From Acidobacteriota bacterium (GTDB lineage Bacteria; Acidobacteriota; Terriglobia; Bryobacterales; Bryobacteraceae): 64,000 bases of DNA. Positions 48,166 to 56,735 of this stretch are shown here, piece by piece (within the stretch, counting starts at the first letter, position 1; every line of letters begins with the position of its first letter). The notes beneath the pieces are model-generated. The model saw only the letters and a program-made list of their open reading frames with translations, did no database searches and was not told the DNA's origin. The stretch is from positions 62,001-126,000 of the forward strand of contig JACTMJ010000022.1 of NCBI GenBank assembly GCA_014584705.1, read 5' to 3'. Position numbers and translations under genes: made by a program.

Positions 48166-51100
48166 TCAGAAGCCCCCGCTGATGACCTGGTAGGCGTCGT
48201 CGCCGCAGAGGCGGGCGACTTCGGTCTTGAATTCGCGGTCGGGTTTTACTTTCAGGGTTGTGGTCATGGTGGCGCTGTACTCTCCTCGCTTCTCGACGAT
48301 GAGCTGGACTTCGGTGTCGCCGGGCTTGCGGGTGAAGAGGTCGCGGAGGCGGGCGGCGCGGGATTCGCCGTTCTGTTTTCCGGGCTCGACGGGAACGCGG
48401 ATCGAGACGAGCAGTGGGAACTTCACGAAGGCGTTCTTGAGCGGCACGATGTCAAGGACGGAAATTTTCGGGGGACCGTTCTCTTCCGGGAGGACGCTGC
48501 CGGTGACGAGGACGGCTTCGTCTTCCTTGATCTGCGCTTCGAGTTGCTCATAGTGCTTGGCGAAGCAGACCAGATCGACGGTGCCGAGCCAATCTTCCAG
48601 CACCATGGAGGCCCAGGGGCGGCCTTCCTTGTTGCGGCGGCGCTGGATACCGCTGAAGACGCCACAGAGCTTCACTTCATAGCCGCGCTGCAGCTCTTCG
48701 AGTCCGTCGCTCTCGTGCGTGCGGAGGTCCATCACCAGATCGCGGTACTCGTCGAGCGGGTGGCCGGTGACGTAGAAGCCGAGCAGTTCCTTCTCATAGC
48801 CGAGAGATTGGCGGTCTCCCCACTCGGGCACGCGGGGCAGCGACGCTCCGGATTTCGTCCCGGCTTCCATTTCGAAGCCGAATAGCCCGGTTTGCCCGGA
48901 GGCGCGGTCTCGCCAGACCTTCGCGGCGGCTTCGAGCGCCATCTCAACGGCTTCGAATTTCCGGGCGCGGCTGCCTTCGAGCGAATCCATTGCGCCGGCT
49001 TTGATGAGGCTCTCGACAACGCGGCGGTTGATGGCGGATGGGTCAATCTCTTCGCAGAACTGGAAGAGGTCCGTGAAACGCCCCGCTTTCGCGCGGGCAG
49101 CGGCGATGGATTCAACCGCACCCTGGCCGACGTTCTTGATGGCGCCGAGGCCGAAGCGAATGGCTTCGCCATCGGGCGTGAAATTCCAGTCCGAAGCGTT
49201 CACGTCCGGCGGGAGCACCTTGATGCCCATTTCGCGGCATTCCTGGATGTACTTCACGACTTTGGTGGTGTTGCCCGTTTCCGAAGTGAGCAGGGCGGCC
49301 ATGAACTCAATGGGGTAGTGCGCCTTGAGATAGCCGGTGATGTAGGCGAGATAGGCGTACGCGGCCGAGTGCGACTTGTTGAACCCGTAACCGGCGAACT
49401 GCGCCATGAGTTCGAAGATTTTCTCGACCTTCTTTTCGGGCAACTTCTTGCGCGCGGCGCCTTCCAAGAAGCGCACGCGCTGCTGCTCCATCTCTTCGGC
49501 CTTCTTCTTGCCCATGGCGCGGCGCAGGATGTCGGCTTCCCCGAGGGAATAACCCGCGAGCTTGTTGGCGATCTGCATCACCTGTTCCTGGTAGACGATG
49601 ACGCCATAGGTCTCGGCGAGGATCCCCTCGAGTTCGGGCAGTTCGTAGGCGACTTTCTTGCGGCCGTGCTTGCGGTCAATAAAATCGTCGATCATGCCGC
49701 CCTGGATGGGGCCGGGGCGGTAGAGGGCGTTGAGCGCGATGAGGTCTTCAATGCGGCTCGGTTCGTAGCGCCGCAGCACGTCCCGCATGCCGGAGGATTC
49801 GAACTGGAAGACGCCGCTCGTGAGGGCGCGGGCGAAGATGCGATACGCGTCCGGATCGTCGAGCGGAATCTCCTCCGGAACCACCTTCAGACCTTTGGTT
49901 TTCTCGATGAGGCCGAGCGCATCCTCAATGATGGTGAGCGTGGTGAGGCCGAGAAAATCCATCTTGAGGAGCGAGAGCTTCTCAAGGCCGCCCATGTCGT
50001 ACTGGGTGACAATTTCGTCTTTGTTGGTCTTGTAGAGCGGGACGATTTCCTTGAGGGGGATGGGCGAGATGACCACCCCGGCCGCGTGAACGCCGGCGTT
50101 GCGCGCCTTGCCTTCGAGGCGCTGGGCGAGTTCGAGCACCTCGCCGACGCGAGGGTCTTTCGCGGCCGCGTCGCGCAGATTGGGCTCCTGCTCAATGGCG
50201 TCCTTGAGTTTGATGTTGAGCACCGGAGGCACCATCTTGGTGATGCGGTCCACTTCGGCGAAGCTCATATCGAGCACGCGCCCGACGTCCTTGATGGCTC
50301 CCTTGGCGGCAAGCGAGTTAAAGGTGATGATCTGCGCCACCTGCTCCCGGCCGTACTTTTCCGTGACGTACTGGATGACCTCCCCGCGGCGGCGTGTGCA
50401 GAAATCGATATCGACGTCGGGGAAGCTGATGCGCTCCGGATTGAGGAAGCGCTCAAAGAGCAGGTTGTATTGCAGCGGGTCAATATCCGTGATGCGGAGG
50501 CAGTAGGAGACGAGGCTTCCGGCGGCGGAGCCGCGCCCCGGACCCACGGGGATCCCCTTGGCGCGGGCATAGCGGATGAAATCCCAGACGATGAGGAAGT
50601 AGCCCGTGAACTTCATGCTCTCAATGAGCTTGATCTCGCGCTCCAGGCGCTCTTCGTACTCCGCCAGAGAGTGCTTCAGGAGGCCGCGGGCTTCCTGCTG
50701 GAGCAAGGCGGCGCGGCGCATTTCGAAGCCCTGGCGGGTGACGTACTCGAAGTAGGTTTCGAGGGTGTGCTCCGGCGGAACGGTGAATTCCGGGAAAGGG
50801 TTGGCCACTTTCTCCAGCTTCACGGAGCAGCGCTGGGCGATCTCCCAGGTGTTGTCGAGGGCGTGCGGAACTTCGCCGAAAAGGCTCCGCATTTCGGCTT
50901 TCGACTTGAGATAGAACTCCTGCACATCGAAGCGCATGCGCGCGGGGTCCGACATGGTCTTGCCGGTGGAGATGCAGAGGAGCACTTCCTGCAGGCGGGC
51001 GTCGCGCTTCTCAATATAGTGCGCGTCGTTGGTGGCGATGAGCGGCATGCCGGTATCGCGGGAGAGGCGCACGATCTCGCGCATGACGATGGGATCCTGC

Positions 51101-51642
51101 TCGAGGCCGTGATCCTGCAATTCAAGAAAGAAATTGCCCTTGCCGAAGATGTCCTGATACTCGCAGGCCAGGCGCTTGGCTTCCGCGTAGTTGCCCTTCA
51201 CGACGGCCTCATTCACGTCGCCCTTCAGGCAGGCCGAGGAGCAAATGATGCCCTTGGAGTGCTGTGCGAGCAGGTCCTTATCGATGCGGGGCTTGTAATA
51301 GAAGCCTTCGAGGTAAGCCGTGGAGACGAGCTTGACGAGATTCCGGTAGCCCTCCTGCGTTTCCGAGAGCAGCACCAGATGGTTGTAGCCACCGCCCTCC
51401 TGGCGGTCTTTGAGGTTGCCGGGCGTAACGTAGACTTCGCAGCCGATGATGGGATTGATGCCTTTCGACTTGGCCGTGTTATAGAACTCAACGGCACCGA
51501 AGAGGTTGCCGTGATCGCTCATGGCGATGGCGGGCATCTCCATTTTGGCCGCCGTATCAATGAGGGTAGGGATGTCGCAGGCCCCATCGAGCATGGAGTA
51601 GTCCGTGTGGCAGTGGAGGTGAATGAACGGCGCGTCAGACAT
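48166..51642 (-). CDS. dnaE: DNA polymerase III alpha subunit
   Basis: A 1158-residue replicative polymerase. The N-terminal PHP domain begins …FIHLHCHTDYSMLDGAC…. The C-family palm carries the catalytic acids in FPDVDIDFC near residue 407. The finger domain has …GPGRGSAAGSLVSYCL…, followed by …LYRPGPIQGGMIDDFI… and …FAGYGFNKSHSAAYAYLAYITGYLKAHYP…. A C-terminal OB domain (…WASMVLEDWLGTVDLVCFAKHYEQ…) completes it. The length matches DnaE1. ATG 51642 is used because MSDAPFIHLHCHTDYS is the normal N-terminus; a longer frame to 51684 has no support. It lies just beyond the island. Confidence 0.97.
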   Translation of the reverse strand: MSDAPFIHLHCHTDYSMLDGACDIPTLIDTAAKMEMPAIAMSDHGNLFGAVEFYNTAKSKGINPIIGCEVYVTPGNLKDRQEGGGYNHLVLLSETQEGYRNLVKLVSTAYLEGFYYKPRIDKDLLAQHSKGIICSSACLKGDVNEAVVKGNYAEAKRLACEYQDIFGKGNFFLELQDHGLEQDPIVMREIVRLSRDTGMPLIATNDAHYIEKRDARLQEVLLCISTGKTMSDPARMRFDVQEFYLKSKAEMRSLFGEVPHALDNTWEIAQRCSVKLEKVANPFPEFTVPPEHTLETYFEYVTRQGFEMRRAALLQQEARGLLKHSLAEYEERLEREIKLIESMKFTGYFLIVWDFIRYARAKGIPVGPGRGSAAGSLVSYCLRITDIDPLQYNLLFERFLNPERISFPDVDIDFCTRRRGEVIQYVTEKYGREQVAQIITFNSLAAKGAIKDVGRVLDMSFAEVDRITKMVPPVLNIKLKDAIEQEPNLRDAAAKDPRVGEVLELAQRLEGKARNAGVHAAGVVISPIPLKEIVPLYKTNKDEIVTQYDMGGLEKLSLLKMDFLGLTTLTIIEDALGLIEKTKGLKVVPEEIPLDDPDAYRIFARALTSGVFQFESSGMRDVLRRYEPSRIEDLIALNALYRPGPIQGGMIDDFIDRKHGRKKVAYELPELEGILAETYGVIVYQEQVMQIANKLAGYSLGEADILRRAMGKKKAEEMEQQRVRFLEGAARKKLPEKKVEKIFELMAQFAGYGFNKSHSAAYAYLAYITGYLKAHYPIEFMAALLTSETGNTTKVVKYIQECREMGIKVLPPDVNASDWNFTPDGEAIRFGLGAIKNVGQGAVESIAAARAKAGRFTDLFQFCEEIDPSAINRRVVESLIKAGAMDSLEGSRARKFEAVEMALEAAAKVWRDRASGQTGLFGFEMEAGTKSGASLPRVPEWGDRQSLGYEKELLGFYVTGHPLDEYRDLVMDLRTHESDGLEELQRGYEVKLCGVFSGIQRRRNKEGRPWASMVLEDWLGTVDLVCFAKHYEQLEAQIKEDEAVLVTGSVLPEENGPPKISVLDIVPLKNAFVKFPLLVSIRVPVEPGKQNGESRAARLRDLFTRKPGDTEVQLIVEKRGEYSATMTTTLKVKPDREFKTEVARLCGDDAYQVISGGF

Positions 51643-51825
51643 GGTTATCAGAATCCCAAGGGCAATCGCGGGGCGGCCAGCCACAACCCGTTTGGGGGTA
51701 CTTCCAGTATAGGAAGAACCGGGCGAGGCTCCGCCGATGGATGCGCGCTTTCACCGCGTTCACACGTCACCCCAAGCGGGGCTGGCAACCGCGCGCAGGC
51801 CCGGGCACGAGGCGGCGAGGACGTA

Positions 51826-54756
51826 CTATCTCGGCGCGATCTGTTCGGCGAGCCATGCGGCAAGTGCGTTGTCGTCCGCTTCCTCGAGGACTTGCAAGGA
51901 GGGTGACGCGCTTCCACTGCCATGCGACGCCCGGAGGGCATCCTCGTACTCCCGAACGCTTTCCTCCATGGAGACGCGGCGATTGCGGCCATCCACCATG
52001 CGCGCCAAGAGCACGGGTTTCGGCGCGATTGCGCCTGCCACGTCCGGGAGATCGGCAACTTCGAGAAGGCCGGGTACGATGGCATCCGAGTGCACGTAGC
52101 AGAAGCGGTCCCGCAGCACGGCCTGGTAGGAGAGCAGCCCGCCGCGCGCGGCAACCGCCCGGACGTTTTCTTCATAGAGAGCAATGAGCAAAGCCAGGGC
52201 CGGCCCCACGGGATCCGACGGCGCGAGAGCCTGAGGGCCTTTCTGCTGCCGGGGACTTTGATCGAGCAGCATCCCGGCCGGATTCGCGTCCGCGGAGCTA
52301 TCCCCCCAGACGGCGATGCGCGCCGGGCTGAGGTCTTCGCGACTGGCGAGATAGCGCAGGATGGCACGGGCATCCTTGAGCCGCTGGCCCATGGCGGTGG
52401 AACCGAGCATCAACTCCGTGGCCGCGAGCGCATCCGCACCGGAACTCGCGGTTTCCCCGGTTCCGCGCACATCGGCCAAACAGATTGCGACACCCTTTTC
52501 GAGCAGAGCGCCGAGCACAGCCGATCGCCCACGGAGGAAGGCCGCCTTCCCTCCGGAGGCGAGAGCCATCACGACGGGAAGCCGCGCGCTTGCATTTCCG
52601 GCGGGTTTGAGAAGGATGAGAGGCAGACGAATTCCGGGCTCGGTTTCAAGAACGACGTTCTCCGCGGAGAAGCCGGAATAGGAGCGGCGCGCGGCCACTT
52701 GAGCCGGACCGGGCGCGCCGGGGTCAATCTCTCCGAGCCGGTCTCGCAACTCCTCCCGAAGCGCGCGAAGGCGCTCGGCGGGAGCGAGCGCTTCCCGTTT
52801 TGCACGTGCCGCGGCGACGCGTTCCGTTGCAAGTTGTTCCGCCAGCGTGGCAACCGTTTTCGGCTTGCGCCGCACTGCGGCCTGGGGCGTGAGGCACAAC
52901 AAATCCGCTTCGGGCAGAGGCTTGTGAAATTCGCCGGTGGGGATGGGGATGCCAAGAAAGCGATTCAGGATGGGATAGAGTTTGCGGCGGAGGTCCGCGC
53001 CGACATTGGTTACCTCCCCCGGACCAGGGAAGGGTCCGTAGCCATCGACATTGGCCAGATGATCGAGCTTTCCATAGAGCTCGTAGACCTTGCGGTATCG
53101 CGCCCAGGCGGGTTCGCGCTCCACGCCGTTTGGCCAGCCGATCTCGAACGCATACACGAAGGGGTTGGGCGCGCGGGCGGCGCAGAGGAACCAGGGGAAG
53201 AACTGATCCGCGATGCTCCGGCGGAGGTTGCGGGTGGATTCCCAACTGCCCCAGCCGGGATCCGCCGTCAACGGATCGTACGGGCGCGGACCTTCCGTGT
53301 AGTGCTCCTCCGGACCGGCCTCGCCGAAGTTGAAGGGAATGACGGCGGCGATGCGGGTGTCGAGCAGACCGGCAACGGCCGCGGGGTCTCCCCCACCGGC
53401 GACGGCACCGAGCAGGACGATGCGCGCTGGATCAATATACGGGCGCTCGACGAGAAGATCGACGCCTCGCGTGAGATCCCAGACGAACCATTTCATGAGG
53501 CTCTCACCCGCCAGATACAACTGCTTGCCCAGCGCATCGCGCGAGTAGTAACTCTCGCGGGGCCAAGGCTGCGACTGCAAACGGTCTCCCGCACCGAGCA
53601 ACTCCATCACGAGCACGGCAACACCGCTTCGCGCCCAGGTCATCCCCATATCCTGAAGCTCCCATTGGGTCTTGGGGGCGTGATGGCTGTGCACGACCAC
53701 GACGGCGGGGATGCGGCCGGAGACAGTCGCGGGCAGATACAGATTGGCGGTAGCAAGCAACCCTGGGCGGGGCTCAAAGATCAGGTTCTCGATTACGAAG
53801 CCATGGCCCAGATCAATTCGCCGCGTGACTTCCGCATGGAGCGGAGTGCGCTCCGGAAACGGCCCGAACGATCGCTTGAGGGCGGCGATGCGGGAATCTC
53901 GGAAACGCTCCCAATCCGCTCGGGCCCGCACTTGCTCCCAGGCACGGCGTTCGTCGAGCGCGGCCGTATTCACTCTGGCGCGAAGATTCGTTTGCCATAT
54001 TCGCGCGGCATCGCCCGGAGAACCGGAGAGCACGGTTGGGGAGAGGGCGCGCAATTGCGCTTCGAGGGGACTGGCGGGCTCCGGACGAACGGAGGGCTGG
54101 CGCAACCACCATTCCCGGCGCTGGAGGACGGGGGCGGCAGCCGGTGCTTTCGCGTCCGGAATCGCAAAGCGGAGCAATTCATTGGCAGCGGGCCAATAGG
54201 CATGCAGTTCCGGCGCCTCGGGCCTGGCGACACGCACCCGTTCCCCGGAGAGGAAGCCGAGAGCGCTGATGTTCGTGAGCGGGATGGCCACTTCCACACT
54301 CCAGCCGTCGGGGGCGGCCGAAGCCGCCGCCAGAATGGGCGCGGCGGGCTCTTGCGGGGTGCGGGCGTATTCCGCGCTGTAGGCACCGAGAGGGTTCACC
54401 GTGACGCGGAGGGCGGTTGAGAAGCTGCGGAAATTGATCGTCCAGACGACGCGATCTTCCTGCCACCAGGCTGGGTTGGCTCCGGTTGAGCGCGCCACCA
54501 GACGGCCGCTTTCGGGCAAGCGGGCGCTCAGGCACAAGTAGCCATCGCGGACGAGGGCGCGCATTTCGCCCGGTGCAGGGAAGGGCTGGGAAAACTCCGG
54601 CGTGCCGAGCGGCAAGACAGCGGCGCGCTCCCAGACGGGCTCATCCGGCACACCGTCAACGCTAAGCGCCCCGCTGACGGAGGGCACGACCAGGCGGGGT
54701 TCACCGGCCGAGGCAAGACCGGCAAGCACGGCGACTGCCAGGGCAAGTTTCCGCAT
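51826..54756 (-). CDS. Exported CBM9-like domain plus two alpha/beta hydrolase domains
   Basis: A 976-residue exported protein (signal MRKLALAVAVLAGLASA). Residues ~20-205 resemble a CBM9/DOMON-like carbohydrate-binding domain (…GALSVDGVPDEPVWERAAVLPL…, …GWSVEVAIPLTNI…). Residues ~300-620 and ~680-975 are two alpha/beta-hydrolase modules. In the first, the nucleophile elbow reads G450-A-V-A-G, so the Ser position (452) is Val; in the second it reads G818-D-S-S-A with S820 in place. The first hydrolase may therefore be structural or non-catalytic. It probably acts on acylated polysaccharide. It heads a run of minus-strand export genes. Confidence 0.75.
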   Translation of the reverse strand: MRKLALAVAVLAGLASAGEPRLVVPSVSGALSVDGVPDEPVWERAAVLPLGTPEFSQPFPAPGEMRALVRDGYLCLSARLPESGRLVARSTGANPAWWQEDRVVWTINFRSFSTALRVTVNPLGAYSAEYARTPQEPAAPILAAASAAPDGWSVEVAIPLTNISALGFLSGERVRVARPEAPELHAYWPAANELLRFAIPDAKAPAAAPVLQRREWWLRQPSVRPEPASPLEAQLRALSPTVLSGSPGDAARIWQTNLRARVNTAALDERRAWEQVRARADWERFRDSRIAALKRSFGPFPERTPLHAEVTRRIDLGHGFVIENLIFEPRPGLLATANLYLPATVSGRIPAVVVVHSHHAPKTQWELQDMGMTWARSGVAVLVMELLGAGDRLQSQPWPRESYYSRDALGKQLYLAGESLMKWFVWDLTRGVDLLVERPYIDPARIVLLGAVAGGGDPAAVAGLLDTRIAAVIPFNFGEAGPEEHYTEGPRPYDPLTADPGWGSWESTRNLRRSIADQFFPWFLCAARAPNPFVYAFEIGWPNGVEREPAWARYRKVYELYGKLDHLANVDGYGPFPGPGEVTNVGADLRRKLYPILNRFLGIPIPTGEFHKPLPEADLLCLTPQAAVRRKPKTVATLAEQLATERVAAARAKREALAPAERLRALREELRDRLGEIDPGAPGPAQVAARRSYSGFSAENVVLETEPGIRLPLILLKPAGNASARLPVVMALASGGKAAFLRGRSAVLGALLEKGVAICLADVRGTGETASSGADALAATELMLGSTAMGQRLKDARAILRYLASREDLSPARIAVWGDSSADANPAGMLLDQSPRQQKGPQALAPSDPVGPALALLIALYEENVRAVAARGGLLSYQAVLRDRFCYVHSDAIVPGLLEVADLPDVAGAIAPKPVLLARMVDGRNRRVSMEESVREYEDALRASHGSGSASPSLQVLEEADDNALAAWLAEQIAPR

Positions 54757-54817
54757 GGCCCCTCCCTTGCGCCTTTAGGTCCTGGTTCGTTTCGGGGAAG
54801 AGATGCGGTGGCCGGAA

Positions 54818-55444
54818 TTAGTCCGGGAGCACCTTGATCTCGACGTTGCGATAATACACCGGCCAGCCTTCAGACTGAAGGCAAATGTAGCCTTCCATTG
54901 GATCCGCGCCGGTGCCCTTGTTTACTTCCTTGCCGTTGAGCTTGATCCGCACTTCGCCGTTGTGAGTGGTGACCTCGAGGTGGTCCCATTCTCCGAACGG
55001 CCCGTGCTGATCCGGCTTCACGACTTCAAAGCGGATGGCCCCTTTGAGGTTCCCGTTAAACGCACTGGCGATTTCGCCATAGTGGCCCTGGATCTCCACG
55101 AACGACTTTGGCCAGCGGGGATATTTCTCGCGAAGTTCCTTGCTCGCGAAAATGAATACGCCGCCGTTGGGCCACTCTTTGGGCGCCTTGGTCCAGCCTT
55201 CCGTCTTGAAGCGAATGTCGAAGCGGAGCACAAAGTTCTTATACGTCTTAAGGCTTCGCAGCACGCCCTGCGGATTGCCCTTCGCGGCGATGACGCCATT
55301 CTCCAGGGACCATGTATCCGGGGGGCTGGTCTCGGTGGTCCAGAATTCCGACAAGTTCGCTTTCGGCATCAACGAAACAAAGCCGTCGCTCTGCGCCCAG
55401 GTAAAGGCGGTACATAGCGACAGCAGAAAGAGAATTCGATACAT
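54818..55444 (-). CDS. Secreted DUF1080 protein, second copy
   Basis: A 208-residue protein with signal peptide MYRILFLLSLCTAFTWAQ and one DUF1080 jelly-roll (…DTWSLENGVIAAKGNPQGVLRSLKTYKNFVLRFDIRFK…, …NGGVFIFASKE…, …EWDHLEVTTHNGEVRIKLNGKEVNKGTGADP…GYICLQSEGWPVYYRNVEIKVL). ATG 55444 has GAGGAGCAGGA ahead of it. It is only distantly similar to the copy at 4901-5554, so the two are not a recent duplication. The likely role is sugar binding or 3-keto-glycoside cleavage. Confidence 0.88.
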   Translation of the reverse strand: MYRILFLLSLCTAFTWAQSDGFVSLMPKANLSEFWTTETSPPDTWSLENGVIAAKGNPQGVLRSLKTYKNFVLRFDIRFKTEGWTKAPKEWPNGGVFIFASKELREKYPRWPKSFVEIQGHYGEIASAFNGNLKGAIRFEVVKPDQHGPFGEWDHLEVTTHNGEVRIKLNGKEVNKGTGADPMEGYICLQSEGWPVYYRNVEIKVLPD

Positions 55445-55535
55445 GATTCCTGCTCCTCTGAGGTTCGCGTAGCATTTTATCATCCCCTCGAAATGCATCC
55501 GAACGCGATGAGGCCGTATCGCCGGCCGCGAGAAC

Positions 55536-56720
55536 CTATTGGAGCAATCCGCGGCGTGCCAGGTTGCGCATGAGCGCCGCGATGCCGAAGGTCCACGGCT
55601 CGATGGCTTCGCTGTGGTTTACGCGGTTCACGAGCATACCGAGGGCGTGGGAGCGGATGCGCACGATATCGCCCCGCTTGTGGGTGAAGCCCTTGCCGGG
55701 TTCGTCGCGGTCCATGACGGGCGCGAACATGGTGCCTAGAAACAGAACGAAGCCGTCGGGATACTGGTGATGACGCCCGATGGTCTGGTTGACGATGGCC
55801 TGGGGGTCCCGGCTGATGCGGCTCATGGCGCTGGCGGCTTCCATGCGGAAACCGTCCGTCCCTTCGACCTCCATGCTGAGTTCAAGGCGGCGCACATCGT
55901 CAAAGGTGAACGTGCGGTCAAAGAGGCGGAAGAAGGGGCCGAGCGCGCAGCTTGCGTTGTTGTCCTTCGCCTTACTGAGGAGCAGGGCGCTGCGGCCTTC
56001 GAAATCGCGGAGATTGACGTCGTTGCCGAGCGTGGCACCCACAACATCTCCCCGGTTGTTCACGGCGAGCACCACTTCGGGTTCCGGATTATTCCAGGTG
56101 GATTTTGAATAGATGCCAACCTCCGCACCGAGACCCACGGCGGAGAGGCTGGCGCACTTGGTGAAGACTTCGGCATCCGGCCCGATGGCGACTTCCAGAT
56201 ATTGAGACCAGATGCCGCGCTCGATCAGCAGCTGTTTGAGGCGCGCCGCTTCCTTGCTGCCGGGCACAATCGAGCTAAGGTCGCCGCCCAGCGCAGCGGT
56301 GATGCTCTCCCGAAGCTCCACCGCCTTCGCCGCGTCGCCGCGGGCACGCTCCTCGATCACCCGTTCCAACAGACTGGCGATGAACGTCACCCCGCCCGCT
56401 TTGACGACTTGCAAATCGCAGGGGGCGAGAAACCACGGACGGGCAGGGTTTCGGAGGGCGTGGTCGCTGTTCTCGAGCATCGCCGCCGCATCACCGATGC
56501 GGGGCAATGCCACCGCCCCGGCAATCCGGCCGGGGGGATCTTCGAGGTTCAGAATCTCGCTAAGGGTGGGCGCGATGCCTGAAAGATCCCATACGCCGTC
56601 TTCACGCACCAGCACGGGGCTGGGACCCTGTTGCGAGGGAAACCACGCTCTGCCTACGAGGAGGCCGGCGAAGCCGTCTTCCGGCAAACAGTCCCGCCAG
56701 TGAAAAAGGGGCGATGGCAT
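55536..56720 (-). CDS. Fumarylacetoacetate hydrolase-family dehydratase, XylX-like
   Basis: A 394-residue cytosolic enzyme. The C-terminal FAH domain is very close in pattern to 2-keto-3-deoxy-xylonate/arabinonate dehydratases: …VGIYSKSTWNNPEPEVVLAVNNRGDVVGATLGNDVNLRDFEGRSALLLSKAKDNNASCALGPF… and …HHQYPDGFVLFLGTMFAP…GFTHKRGDIVRI…. These dehydrate 2-keto-3-deoxy-pentonates to a semialdehyde in Weimberg-type pentose oxidation. The Glu residues in NNPEPE are metal ligands. The semialdehyde dehydrogenase that would follow is not adjacent; the only aldehyde dehydrogenase in the window (61695-63161) is of another type. It is 15 bases downstream of the S9 peptidase stop on the same strand, so it could be cotranscribed. 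Confidence 0.82.
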   Translation of the reverse strand: MPSPLFHWRDCLPEDGFAGLLVGRAWFPSQQGPSPVLVREDGVWDLSGIAPTLSEILNLEDPPGRIAGAVALPRIGDAAAMLENSDHALRNPARPWFLAPCDLQVVKAGGVTFIASLLERVIEERARGDAAKAVELRESITAALGGDLSSIVPGSKEAARLKQLLIERGIWSQYLEVAIGPDAEVFTKCASLSAVGLGAEVGIYSKSTWNNPEPEVVLAVNNRGDVVGATLGNDVNLRDFEGRSALLLSKAKDNNASCALGPFFRLFDRTFTFDDVRRLELSMEVEGTDGFRMEAASAMSRISRDPQAIVNQTIGRHHQYPDGFVLFLGTMFAPVMDRDEPGKGFTHKRGDIVRIRSHALGMLVNRVNHSEAIEPWTFGIAALMRNLARRGLLQ

Positions 56721-56735
56721 GGCGGCCTCCTCCTT

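Noticed and set aside
48892..51906. 1004-codon plus-strand frame opposite dnaE
   Set aside because: It is the antisense shadow of an intact dnaE and has no recognisable domain.
51922..54420. 832-codon plus-strand frame opposite the double hydrolase
   Set aside because: It is an antisense shadow with Arg/Gly-rich non-protein composition.
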